Both the position numbers and the translations under genes were made by a program. From Lutjanus erythropterus (taxonomy: Eukaryota > Chordata > Actinopteri > Lutjaniformes > Lutjanidae), in the NCBI GenBank assembly GCA_020091685.1, contig CM034604.1, positions 11,120,519-11,184,518 of the forward strand: a stretch of DNA of 64,000 nucleotides, given 5' to 3'. The notes below the pieces were generated by a model that was given only the letters and a program-made list of their open reading frames with translations, ran no database searches and was not told the DNA's origin. Below, one piece after another: positions 1 through 10,665 of this stretch. Numbering within the stretch: the stretch's first letter is position 1; every line of letters begins with the position of its first letter.

Positions 1-530
1 AACACAAATCAGATGGTTCCCCTGCACAAATAAAACTTAGTTGGGGAGTGCTAGACACGAATGGTCTGCCCTTTCAAGGAGATTTTAACAGCACAAACTT
101 GCACATTTTGACACCAGGAGGCCTATATCGTTAGAGAATGAATGAAAACGTTAAAATTGTCGCCCAGTGCACATCTGTGCAATAATGTAATGTTACTGCT
201 AAAGAAATATTCTCACATTTAACGATTTTGATGAGAAAAAGAGCACCTAATATAACAGAAAATGATGTAATTCTATAAATATTACTATAATGGCCGAGGG
301 AGAAATAAAGGTGGACATGATGTCACTGTCAACTCTGCAGTAAAGACATTAGTTCCTGCAGTAATATTAAATTATAGTGATGATTATGGTCTCTGTTGAA
401 ATTCACTGGATTTGCCATTCCTATACAGACGTGCTTTCATTAAATGAGAGCAATAATTAACGTTATAATAGATCATAATGGTATGTTTGATCAGTTATTG
501 CGATATTGGAAATCTTCAACAGAGAGTAAA
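1..530. other. AT-rich single-copy stretch, no gene seen
   Basis: No long frame, splice-bounded exon or repeat is apparent. The part at about 395-480 is of mixed composition without simple repeats, as conserved non-coding DNA often looks, but conservation cannot be judged from one sequence. Confidence 0.5.
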
Positions 531-539
531 GGGCTTAAA

Positions 540-1520
540 ACCGAGCAGAAATCCGACCCGCAGCCCTGCACCGCTGAATAAAACAGCGGGCAACATTTTC
601 CAGCAGCGCTCCAGCTTTCCCTCCGCTCCACGCACGGTGGCAGTCTGACTGTTGCTCTACAGGGTTTACAAGCTTTAAAGAATTACGAAGCGAAATTCGA
701 GCAGGAGTCGGGCGTATATTCGCAAGAAATCATTCACAAATCGTGAGAAGTTCTGGCGGCTTCTTGCTGTCGTGTTTGAGCTGTTAATATCAGGAGCTGC
801 TACCCGCTGAGAGACGCGATTCACTGAGCTGAAACTTTCCGTCTCGACGCTCTTCACTCATTCACCACAAATATATTTGTCACAAATTCAGCGCCGAGAA
901 GTCAGCGCGATCTCCTGAGAGGTGTGTGGGGTTTTTTCTTTTTTTTTTTCCAACACAAATCAGCCGCTCTTCTGTGGTTAAACTGCGGCTGAGAGCTTTC
1001 AAACTAATCATCCAAACCATCCCACTGCGTTTAAATCCCCCATCTCTGCCCAAACTCACCAGTTCCACATCACGCTCACAGAAAAGGAAAATTCTTGCAG
1101 AAAAACTTAAGGATCCCACAAACATAAATGTCTCCACGGAACACCAAACGCATGAGGGGAAATGGTCAAATAAAGAAAAACACACGAACAGCCCAGTTTT
1201 AACCTGCTCCTACCTTTTCGTGCTGAGAGACGATTCCGGACGGATAAAGCAGCCTATGTATAAATATAGCAAATTATAATAATCCAGAGCAAAATCCCAT
1301 CCAGAAAGCGTGGTATTTTTAATTGTGGTGTGCCCGGGGCGGTGGGATGCTGATGCTGGTGATGAGGAGGTTATTATAAGTGAGGCGCGGTGGAGGGAAA
1401 GGCAGCGGTCCTCCTTCCCCCGGCTCAGTGAACGCGCATCTCTCAGCTCGGCTCACTCAGCGCTACTGATGATGGGCCCCTGGATTTCTCCCACACTGAC
1501 GCTCTGACCCGCCTTCTGCA
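540..1520. promoter_or_regulatory. CpG-rich island, candidate promoter / first-exon region
   Basis: Two GC-rich blocks (540-915 and 1205-1510) are dense in CpG, whereas CpG is scarce in most of the surrounding sequence. The block between them is lower in GC. CpG retention plus a TATA motif at 1259 is what a vertebrate promoter or 5' UTR looks like. On the minus strand a good donor (AAAAG|GTAGG, exon side ending at 1214) lies about 45 bases downstream of the TATA motif, so a leftward gene leaving the window is possible. A rightward gene is not excluded. The 60-codon minus frame at 675-857 resembles no protein I know and could be 5' UTR. Direction and gene identity are undetermined. Confidence 0.45.
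1259..1268. promoter_or_regulatory. TATA-box-like motif
   Basis: TATAAATATA reads as a TATA box on the plus strand (TATAAATA) and nearly so on the minus strand (TATATTTATA). It sits between the two CpG-rich blocks. AT-rich motifs of this kind also arise by chance; position is the main support. Confidence 0.3.
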
Positions 1521-1772
1521 CGGTGCTCTGCACAGTGGGGGGAAGACATTCAAATAGGAGAGAAAATAGCCCCTCAGGACAAATTAACAATGATGAAAAC
1601 CTTTTGTTCCTTTTTCTTAGATGGGCTTTTATATGGAGTTTGCGGTGACATAATACTATTGGTGTGCTGGTGTTATGAACAGAACAGGACGTGTAGCCTG
1701 CTTGCACACCGAGTTCCCACTGTATGACAGTGATTTTTTTTTTTCCAACACACATTTGCAAAGCCATTAATG

Positions 1773-2447
1773 TAGGGGAGACCGGGGATGGTAGTAACAC
1801 TTTTTGTTCAAGCGTCAGCGCTGATACACGATACCCATTTTTTGTCTAACACAAATAAAGCTCACTTAGTTTCTGTCATATACAGTACAAATACAGAGTT
1901 CTGCTTGTTACAACCTACCCCGCTACTGGGGTTCGTTATAACGCTGCGGCAGATGTAACCATGAGAGATAATTTTGTTGAATTAAGATTCACATTAGCTA
2001 ATATGTGACAGAATTTTCAGAAGAATAAAAACAGTTTTGAATCAAGTGAATAATTCAAAGTGATTTTCTCATCGTTTGAATGAACTGTTTCAACTGTCCC
2101 CACCCCAAGCAGCGATTACATAGCAAACTGTTTTAAACATGTGGGTTTGAAGAATGCAAAACATCAGATTAAATTAGAGAAACTGCTACTTTGGGTTATG
2201 TAAGTCAAACCATTATAGCTACAATACAATGAACATTACAGAGAAAATAACATAATAAATATAAAACTTTAACTGTCTTCCATGAAAATCATTTTTTTGG
2301 TCATTTTTGGTTGGTAACAGACATGTTACTTCTGTGGGCTCAAAAATGAAATGCTATATTGAGGATATCACCACAGCACTTTTCTGATTGGTCAAACTGA
2401 CAGTGATACGACTAACAAGGGGTTACAACACTCCCTGGTCTCCCCTA
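1773..2447. mobile_element. Non-autonomous DNA transposon with TAGGGGAGACC terminal inverted repeats
   Basis: The left end starts TAGGGGAGACCGGGG. The right end is its near-perfect inverse complement (CCCTGGTCTCCCCTA), and the similarity continues inward into a GTAACA-type motif on both arms. Both ends carry TA at the boundary. The 675-bp interior has no transposase frame. A lone copy of the same left end lies at 39819. The superfamily cannot be fixed from termini alone. Confidence 0.7.
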
Positions 2448-2679
2448 TTTGTTGTGCAATCTTGGTTTGTCTTGTTTGTCTGTGTGGGTGAGGCTAGATG
2501 TACAGTATAAGGGTTTCAAAGATGACCACCGGTAGTCAGTTGCTTGCCCTGTCGTGGTTAATCTGGGAAATTTGCTATATTTGTTTTCAGAATTGGCTAA
2601 ACCCAGGTACAAATTAAATATTTAGATTGTTTAACCAGGAAATTAATTGATATTTTAGCATTTTAGCCAGCATCAGGAG

Positions 2680-2700
2680 TTCAGCACCATGGACAGCAAC
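2680..2700 (+). promoter_or_regulatory. RE1/NRSE-like site (REST binding motif)
   Basis: The 21-bp segment begins TTCAGCACCATGGACAGC and matches the classical RE1 consensus at 18 of 21 positions, including both half-sites (TTCAGCACC and GGACAGC). REST binds such sites to repress neuronal genes outside neurons. It forms the left arm of an inverted repeat with the site at 2804-2824. Motif presence does not prove binding. Confidence 0.5.
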
Positions 2701-2750
2701 CTCACATCAAGAATACTTGAGCCACAGCAGCACTGCAGCTCTGTCCAGGG

Positions 2751-2771
2751 TTCAGAACCTTGGATAGCACC
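2751..2771 (+). promoter_or_regulatory. Degenerate RE1-like site
   Basis: TTCAGAACCTTGGATAGCAC plus one further C matches the RE1 consensus at about 16 of 21 positions with correct half-site spacing. It lies in the loop between the two stronger sites. Alone it would be ignored; the clustering is why it is listed. Confidence 0.25.
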
Positions 2772-2803
2772 CGGTAATGTTGCCCCTGCAGTTTCAATGC
2801 CAG

Positions 2804-2824
2804 GGACCTGTCCACGGTGCTGAA
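2804..2824 (-). promoter_or_regulatory. RE1/NRSE-like site, inverted
   Basis: Read on the minus strand it begins TTCAGCACCGTGGACAGG and matches the RE1 consensus at about 17 of 21 positions. With the flanking bases, 2808-2829 is the inverse complement of 2675-2696 at 21 of 22 positions, with a 111-base loop. The pair therefore looks copied as a foldback, not independently evolved. Confidence 0.45.
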
Positions 2825-2829
2825 CTCCT

Positions 2830-3300
2830 GTCAGGCGTAAAAGAGCCCGTGAGGATTATGCAGAGAGGAGAGGGAAAACTGAAGGGATTGGCAGTGCTCT
2901 GTTCTCACATAAAATACTAGAGCACTTGGAAATGTTCTGGTACATTTCTTATAATGGGCTATTTAATTTCTGTATATCATACAAGCGAATAGTTAGTGTG
3001 CAGTAGGTACATGTTTCTTTTTTATTACTCATTCTACAACTGTATCTACTGATACAGCGAGTAATGATAATGATAATCTTACACTGGGCTGTAACATACA
3101 GATACGTACGTTCAAGTAATGTAGATTTTGCATTATAGACTGCCATGACACTAATCCCATCAAATGATAATCATAATATTACAGTGCTATATATATTACA
3201 TTTTTTAATTATTTTCATCTTCATGACATAGACAATTATATTATATTATTCCATATGCATGCTATTCATATACATAACCTTTTTATAGAAATATACACAC
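2830..3300. other. AT-rich non-coding stretch
   Basis: Low-complexity AT sequence, including runs of TGATAATGATAAT and TATATA. No gene, repeat boundary or splice-bounded frame was found. Confidence 0.4.
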
Positions 3301-3725
3301 ACCAATATATCCTTTATATCTGGGCAATTATCCTGTGTCATTATATTTATTGATGTTTGACTATCCTGTGAATGCCGCTAGTATCTTATGCAACCCTGTC
3401 TCAGTACAGTTTTCACGAGGCAATATTTTTTTAATTCTCGTCTCTATTTTTATGCCACACACAATGCGTGTGTTACAATATGTGTGTGATTATCCTGTAC
3501 AATTATCCATATATATCTCTATGAGTGAATGGTGTATATAATGTACATAGCCTATTTTATTTCATTTTATGTTGTATTTTGTTTTTTATTTATTTTCATT
3601 CATTAATTGCGCTTTTTGACTCTAAAGCTGCCATATCTTGTTTATTTTTTTCTGGTGTTGGATCAATAAAGTTTATCTTATCGTATTATATTATATCGTA
3701 TCGTATCTTACTTTATCTTATCTTA
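3300..3725 (+). repeat. LINE/SINE-type 3' tail ending in (TTATC)-like microsatellite
   Basis: AT-rich sequence with recurring TATCCTGT motifs leads to ...GATCAATAAAGTTTATC at about 3660. A degenerate TTATC/TCGTA run follows to 3725. An AATAAA-containing end followed by a short tandem repeat is the usual signature of a non-LTR retrotransposon 3' end inserted in the plus orientation. The 5' limit is uncertain and no coding part survives. Confidence 0.45.
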
Positions 3726-3835
3726 AATAATGCCACCCAGTTAATGACCCCGAGCCTATATGTTTGTTACTTACACACTGTTACTTTGCACTGCATCACT
3801 TGACAATTAATGTTTTGCAACAGGGTGCAAAAGGT

Positions 3836-4357
3836 AAAATGTCTTCTGTTTTACTCTTTTTCTTTTGTTATATAGCGTTGTTTTTACCCTGCCCTCTGCT
3901 GTTAGTGATGATTGTTGTTGCTGTTATGTAATACTAATCTAAAAACAGAGTTTACAAAGTGCTACAAGAAGAAAGTACAAAACAAGAAACAGAAAACATG
4001 CAAACAACAAAAGAAGGACTGTGCCTAACACACAGACTCCACAAGTAATGTCTGATGATGAACATGAGAAGATGGTTTCAGGAATAAAATACGTCCTACA
4101 GGAAACATATAGAAATCATCCTGTAAGAAACAGTCAGACAGTGGAAAACTAGGGATATTAACCCAAAAGGAGAAAGGTCTTCTCTGTTACTCTTACTGTA
4201 CACTATTAACCATCATAAAGCATTATTTTTATCCTGCAACTTCCTCTACAGGTAGCCTTTTTCTGCAAAGTGATGATGATTGTTGCTGCTGTTGTTGCAT
4301 AACACTAATCTAAAAACAGAGTTTACAAAGTGCTACAAGAAGAAAGTACAAAACAAG
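3836..4357. repeat. Diverged tandem duplication of a ~340-bp unit
   Basis: The segment 3836-3986 recurs at about 4176-4357. Both copies share GTCTTCT...ACTCTT at the start. A run of about 55 bases starting CTAATCTAAAAACAGAG is nearly identical near 3936 and 4306. A third, partial relative at about 6058-6192 shares the GGA(C/T)TGTGCCTAA and GATATTAACCC motifs. The family was not recognised. Confidence 0.6.
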
Positions 4358-4359
4358 CA

Positions 4360-5330
4360 CAACCTAATAAAATGCATCATGAGAGGATTAAAGCGACAAG
4401 AAAAAACAATCAAAAGAATGAATAGCTTTGTAAAATACACTACAATATTAGACAGTATAATAACAGCACAGAGTTGAGAATTGTCAGGCTTAAAAACAAC
4501 TGCATCAAAGCAAAATTTAGCATATCTAAGTTATACAGGCGGGATCTTGAGGAAGTGCTGAGGGACGTTGTGTCCAGTCTAGACTGAGGGTCAGTCGGTA
4601 AGGTCCAGTCTGAGGGTCTTGACCTGATCTCTGACTTGTGGGGACCCACGGGGTCTTCATATATCTGGGCATCAGACCAAGTTTAAACATGATAAGCACT
4701 TGCAACCAATGGCGAGGTGCTAAATCTGGAGATGCACTCTCTTTCTTTGGCACAGAGTCAAATCCAAGCTGATGCACTGAGAAATAGCTTGAGGCATGAG
4801 AGTGACTTTTGACCAAGGCAGGGCTAGAGAGAGACGAGAACAAAGGCATCAATGGCCTTCTCTTGTTCTGTGTAGAATAAAACCATCGAGAGCTGAATAA
4901 TTCTGTAGGTTGTACTGCAGGTTGTACAAGTTTATTTACAAATGTATGACAGAATATGACCGGAGATGTACAAAACTTTTCATGTCTGAAGGTCCTGCAC
5001 CCAAATATTGTAGATGTTTTCAAGTATTTTACCTGATGAGACATAAGACATATATATCTGGACTATTCCTTGATTGTAGTGTTACTTCTGATGGACCTAT
5101 TATAGCAGATGAACTCTTATCATTCTTGTAATTATATATATTTAGATTAAATCTTTTGAAGAGCGCTACCTCAGTTAATCCAAAGACGATCATCCAAATT
5201 AACTAAAAGCATGCCAGTGTTTCAAAACAAAAAACTTGCAGACAAACAAACCTTATCACCTTGCGGCTGTCTGTATCTGCCAACCAGCCAAGTTGAAGTT
5301 TACTCATATAATACCTGTAGTGAGGAGTTT
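4360..5330. other. Unassigned non-coding stretch
   Basis: Holds the longest open frame in the window (172 codons, minus, 4526-5044), judged a chance frame. It overlaps a local repetition of GGTCCAGTCT/GAGGGTC at about 4568-4620. Nothing else was recognised. Confidence 0.4.
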
Positions 5331-6045
5331 GAAGTAATTTGACATTATGATGTCACAGTGAAGTTGACCTTTGACCTTTAGGATATAAACTAACATCACT
5401 TTTCTTCACTTAATGTCATTATATCCTATTAAAAGTTTGTATGAAATTCTCTCAGAATTAGAATATCTTGTGTTATGGACAAAAACGTGTTTTTATAGGT
5501 CACTATGACCTTTGACCACCAAACTCCAATCAGTTCAACCTTGAGTCCATGTGGACATTTGTACCATGTTTGAAGAAATTCTGTCAAGGTGTTTTTGATA
5601 TATCACATTCACAAAAATGGGATGGACATGATGTCATGGTGACTTTGACCTTTGACATTTGATCACCAAAGTCCTTGGCCATTGAGCTTTTGGACATAGA
5701 ATGTCATCATTTTATCCTGTTAGATACACATAAGTAAGAAGTAAGAAGTTAGTGTATTGTATGCAGTCATCTTTGAGTCCAAGTGGACACTTGCAAGTTT
5801 GAAGAAATTCCATCAAGGAGTTCTTGAGAAATCACATTCACTGGAATGGGATGGACATGTGGTCGCAAACTTTCACCTTTGACTACCAAAAACAAATCAA
5901 TTCATCCTTGAGTCCAAGTCGACATTTGTTCCAAGTTTTAAGAAATTCCGTTGTGGTGGTCTTGAGATATCTTGTTAAAAAGAATTGGACGGAAGGACAA
6001 CCTGAAAACATAATGCCTCCAGCCATTGCTGTCGCCAGAGCGGGA
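5330..6045 (+). repeat. Teleost interspersed repeat with ~140-bp internal tandem units
   Basis: Successive units share GTCCAAGTGGACA, TTTGAAGAAATTC, TTCTTGAGAAATCACATTCA and GGGATGGACATG. The array ends in a segment (GCCTCCAGCCATTGCTGTCGC, about 6014-6034) of a kind common at one end of this family. DR1-like motifs start at 5365, 5506, 5646 and 5873, giving spacings of 141, 140 and 227. A separate copy lies at about 51640-51900. The class is unknown and no frame is present. Confidence 0.6.
5365..5885 (-). promoter_or_regulatory. Four DR1 nuclear-receptor-type motifs in a tandem repeat
   Basis: 5365-5377 is a perfect 13-bp DR1 on the minus strand (AGGTCA, one base, AGGTCA). 5506-5518 matches 12 of 13. 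5646-5658 and 5873-5885 are weaker. DR1 elements are the known binding mode of HNF4, RXR/PPAR and COUP-TF. Each unit of the host repeat carries one, so the array is a repeat-borne cluster of sites. Function is inferred only. Confidence 0.4.
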
Positions 6046-6194
6046 ACATTAAAAAAAAAGGATTGTGCCTAAAACATGGCCATGAGGTACTCTGCAGCTG
6101 AGAGGCCGGTTAGAGTAACAAAACACATGCTATGAGGACACAAAGGATTTAAGCCAGTGACAGTGGGAAACCAGAGATATTAACCCACTGCTAG

Positions 6195-7725
6195 AGGAGG
6201 TGAATTACAACTGCATGATGAACAGTGTTAAATGAGGCACTAAGGTCTAATAGGATTCAAATGAAACAATCTCCTGCATCGGCTGTAAAATTGAGGTCAT
6301 TTGTTACTTTGAATAGGGCCGCGAGGCTAAAACAACATATGGGCCACTCTGGTTGCCCTGTTGCCACTGCAACGCTGACCCTGATTGATGACTGTCTCTC
6401 TGCTGTTTACTTGTTAAAATCATGCCTCAACCCTCTAGAAAAATTTAATAATTTAATATAATTTTTGATTTATGATGATTACAGCCACTATTACTGCTTT
6501 AACTACTTTTATGAGTTTGAGCAGATTGATAAACTTTATTAATTCCAGACATCAGTGCTGGATGAGAAATCTAAGATACAGCAAAATATTAAAACTTAGA
6601 ACAAATTTGACATACTGATACAAATTATACCGATAATGATGATGGCAATAATCAAAATGTCTGATCAGGTTACCATAGGTTCAAGAGTAATTGCTGACTG
6701 AATCCTGATAATAAGTTAAATTGTTAGGATCAATCCCTTGTTATTTACAGTCTAATTTTTTTCAGGAATTTTCTGCAGTCAGTGCAGGAGGTTAGTCACA
6801 TTTTAATGTTAAACACCTGTAACAACATGAAACTTCTTAAGATTTAATTTGTCTCACACCTGAGTGTTTCATGCTGACTATTTCAGACTGCCAATGCATC
6901 ACCTGGCCCTTCCTTGGGTTCAATATTAAAGCTAATCCGGTGACATATTAACTAGGTCTTGGGGGCTAATTAAAACACAGCAGTGATGAGAAGATCAGCA
7001 GCTCTCTCTAATGAGCAATAGCAGAGAGAGGCAGACAGCAAAGGGGGAGAGTGGGACAGAGAGCTCCATCAGCAGAGAAAAAAAAAAAAAGTGCTACATG
7101 CAAACAGTCATGACCCACTAAACACAGCATGCCCGACCTTCACAACCCTGACAAAAATGCATGCATACATAGCACACAAAAGAATTTCTTCCACAAATAA
7201 ATCACTAAAATCAAAGACAATAATGCCTCAAGCACCCTAGCTCTCTCACGCAAGGTTTTATACCCTCCTTTCCTCTGTACTAAAAGGCATAATAAATGAA
7301 TTATAACCCTTTGATAACATCTTCAAACTGAATTCAACACAGGCCTCTGGTTTACTTTAATAACACGCAGCTACTTGTTCTGTAATCATGAAATGAATTT
7401 CCAGCTGCCACAACAACTGCTGTAATATTTACAATGTATTATATATGGTATGCTGCAATAAAACGTATTAATCATGGATGAAGCATATTCCCGCTGCATG
7501 TAAAGTGGTGTGGGACCGTGCTTAGTCATTGGGCAAAGCAATTGTGAGCAGCGCTTGTGTCATACAGGACATTGCTGTGACATGTGATCATGCTCTAAAA
7601 CCCAAGACATGACAGGTCGACCAGGCGGTCCAGCGGGGGTTTCTCATTAGTGACATGTTGCCTCTTACATCTTTGGTTTTATCTCTCAACAGCTTCTTCC
7701 TCCTCCCTCGCAGTACAACTGAGCA
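6195..7725. other. AT-rich non-coding stretch
   Basis: No gene seen. Contains a short poly-A run at about 7078-7090 inside purine-rich sequence. The frames present are short, with no splice support. Confidence 0.4.
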
Positions 7726-7726
7726 C

Positions 7727-8312
7727 CGAACAGCAGACAGACACAGTTAGCAATGAACTGGTGAACATTGTGGCACATTTAGCAGCTGAAGAGCTACTTC
7801 CACGCAATTGTTCCAAAGAAACCTTTGTTCCAAAACCCTAAAAATTCAAAAGAATACAAGTTTTCTGAAAGTCAGTTATCCCAAACACTGGCTACCTGGT
7901 TAATGCAACTTCGATACTGTCTGTTTTTAGCTCTGTTTTTGGTCTCTTCCAACTGTCAAGGTAAATATCGGGCTCTCTTACAACATCAGAATTTTACTTT
8001 CATGGATAAATTTCCAATGTCATAGTAAAATCATGAAATTTGCAGTTCAGTTTGTTAAATTAACCCTGACCAACTTCAGGGAGAGTGTCTATTTTTTCGG
8101 GACAATGGGACTATTGAGGTTTCAGAAAAATGGGCCGTCAGAATAATGGGCAGTTCCCACCGAGCCAGATATTTCCCTCAGGTGTTGGTAGAGACCAAAA
8201 ATAGAGCTAAAAGAGAGACAATATTGGACTCACATTCACCATGGACAAAAACATGACTTTCAGTAAAGGCTGGATATGTAAATAAACAACTGTTTGCTAA
8301 AAAGTTTGCCAT
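7727..8312 (+). repeat. Interspersed repeat, split and partly inverted on itself
   Basis: 7727-7796 and 8162-8312 are two pieces of one family also present at 50206-50410. Shared motifs include CATTTAGCAGCT, GAGCCAGAT, ATATTGGACT and the GCTGGAT(A/G)TGTAAATAA tail. The intervening 7797-8161 contains about 7915-7980, which is the inverse complement of 8162-8210, and a segment (about 8095-8150) with the CAATGGGACTATTG / GAATAATGGGC motifs of the foldback family at 45037. An insertion plus inverted duplication has broken the element. Confidence 0.55.
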
Positions 8313-10264
8313 TATCAACTGACATAGATGATATTGGACAAAAAGGACACTAAAAAGCTATTACTGGTTTAAAATACAAAGGCTAACTAGCTTTACACTG
8401 CAGTATAATAATAATAATTTTAGTGGAATAATGATTTTTAATGTGCATGTCTCTTACATTGATCATCAGCTAGTGAGAACACTGTTATTTTTTTCTAGAA
8501 TATACAGCTTTACCCACAGTCTATTAGCATGGTATCACATTTCATCCCATTTACAGGATTCTCATTTTAATACCAGTCAACTGAAAGTATTAAAAAATCT
8601 GCCAGAAGTGGCATTTTAACCAATTCGTGGAGTCAACATAGCTTAATTAGCTAGCTAGCTACTAGAGGTGCACAGAGATGTCATTATTTGTATGTGATGG
8701 AGGTCACGTTAAATCAGGTGAATGTTTTATTTTCTAGCCTAAACCTGGCAAATCAACTGTACCTACAAAGTATAAAATAACATTAATCATGAAATATATT
8801 TCCACTTATTCATACGGTACTTTTCATTGGTCTCTCTCTTTTAAGTATATGAAAATATTCTTCGGTTTTGAGGTAGATGCAACCTTTTTTAACTATGCCA
8901 AGGTAATTATGCAACAGAACTTTTTCCAAATAATTAGCAATATTTGGATAGAAGAAATGTGTATTTGTATTGCATTATTTGTGTTTTCCCAAACAATGTA
9001 TTTGGATTCAGGTGCAGCCCAACTAGCTACAGCTGACAAAGTTTGTCCACAACAGTTGTCAGTTCTCCCACTAGAAACCATGAGCATACCTCTGTCTACT
9101 TGTTTCAATAATTATTAAGAATTTCAAGTGATATATATAATCCTTTCTCTTCTCACTTAGCCATTGGTGTCACTGTGTTTTCTCCCTGGTTTATTTTATA
9201 GTCTTTGAAGAGGAGAATACCGTCTCCCAACACACACACAAGTACACACGGTCACTTATTTTCAAAGAAAGCATAGACTCTTCACTCTTCAGTTCCGGGG
9301 CTTTTACTGTCCAGCACTCTTGCTCGATCCGTGGCCTCACGGCTCCACTGTCTGCCCCGATAGTAGGAGGCTTGGAGTGGAGTTTGATCTTCAGCTGACT
9401 CCTCTCTGCATGATACTAACTGCTGTTCCTGTACAAAGGAGTGTGCTAAGCCTCCACTTACCTCAGATACGGCAGATGAGCTACTAACCTATTAGCCCTC
9501 AGTCTGAACAAGGCTTACGCTTAAACCATAGATATATGACACTCTGCCACCTTGGTCCGTCTGTGTGTGTGCTTACCGTGCACACTGCAAATATCCATTA
9601 TCTCCTCTGATTGTCCCCATTGTGCTATTACTAATTTAATCACAAGGGCTCAGCATTATAGACTATCATGTTTCTGTATGCATGTGCCATCTGTGTGGAT
9701 TTCTTTTCTGAGGGAAATGTGGTCATCAAAAAAGTTGTAAAATAAAGCAAGTCAAAGAAGAAAGGCACTAGGGACAGCTGAAACACACTACAAAATACAG
9801 CCTATGAGAAGCAATTGTTCTTTTCAGTTACAGTTTTTTTTTAACCTGCTCTCACAGAGAAGTTCAATAAGCTGCAGATTGTTCTCAAGATTTTTTTTCA
9901 TGACTAGAGTGCAAAATAAGAAAAGGCAGTTTTACTAAATTCCAAGAAAAACGCTGTTACCTGGAAGAGCAAGTTAAAGCAAATGAAACAGAAAATACTG
10001 TAGAGGCTGCTTTAGATGAAGCATGCCGACATTAGTAAAGTATTTTTCTGACAGCTTTTTGGTTTTACTCCCAGCCTTAACACAAATATCTGTCGTTCCC
10101 ATTTTTAAAACAGATTTGTTACTTTAGTTTTAATGCATCTGAGCAGAATTATTGGTTATTGTTATTATTTTCAGTCATCACATGCCTTCTTGCCAACATC
10201 GGGACTCATTTAAATTTAATTGGATGGGACAACAACAAATGATGTTTCATTCCAAAAAGTCAGC
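8313..10264. other. Unassigned non-coding stretch
   Basis: AT-rich to 9180, then a (CA) run at about 9230-9242 and a more GC-balanced segment at 9290-9420. Small frames only. AGCTAGCTAGCTA at about 8650 is a simple palindromic run. No gene supported. Confidence 0.4.
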
Positions 10265-10284
10265 TTTTTTTTTTTTTTTTTTTT
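10265..10284. repeat. Poly-T tract (T20)
   Basis: Twenty consecutive T residues. No retrotransposon body was recognised on either side, so it is listed only as a homopolymer. Confidence 0.9.
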
Positions 10285-10368
10285 ACAAAACCAACATGGC
10301 TCAGTTCATGATTTTGACACCGAATGATGTCTTCATGTGTGTCCATCAGTGCATATCAGTCATGACAA

Positions 10369-10665
10369 ACGTAACAAGACAAAATTATGTAACAAGACAA
10401 AAATGATTTAAAAGACACAACAAGATGAAAATGAAGTAAAAGACATAAGAAAAAATGTTGGAAATTACCTAATAAGATGAAAATGATGTAAAAAATGAAA
10501 TGTAACAAGACAAAAATGTCCCAAAATTACATAATAAGACAAAAAAAACAAAAGACATGACAAGATGAAAACAATGTAACCCGATGAAAACGGCATAACA
10601 AGACAAAAACTCCTGAAAATACCTAATAAGAAAAAAACAATGTAAAAAAACGTGACAAGACAAAA
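10369..10665. repeat. Degenerate A-rich minisatellite
   Basis: Alternating motifs (AACAAGACAAAAATG, AAGATGAAAA, CTAATAAGA) repeat irregularly about ten times with periods of roughly 20-35 bases. There is strong purine bias on the plus strand. Monomers are too diverged for a single period. The long minus frame here (10469-10663) is a by-product of the A-richness. Confidence 0.6.

Noticed and set aside
675..857. 60-codon minus frame in the CpG island
   Set aside because: No recognisable protein; more likely 5' untranslated or upstream sequence.
4526..5044. 172-codon minus-strand frame, longest in the window
   Set aside because: Length is at the chance expectation. No motif, domain or codon pattern was recognised, and it overlaps a local tandem repetition.
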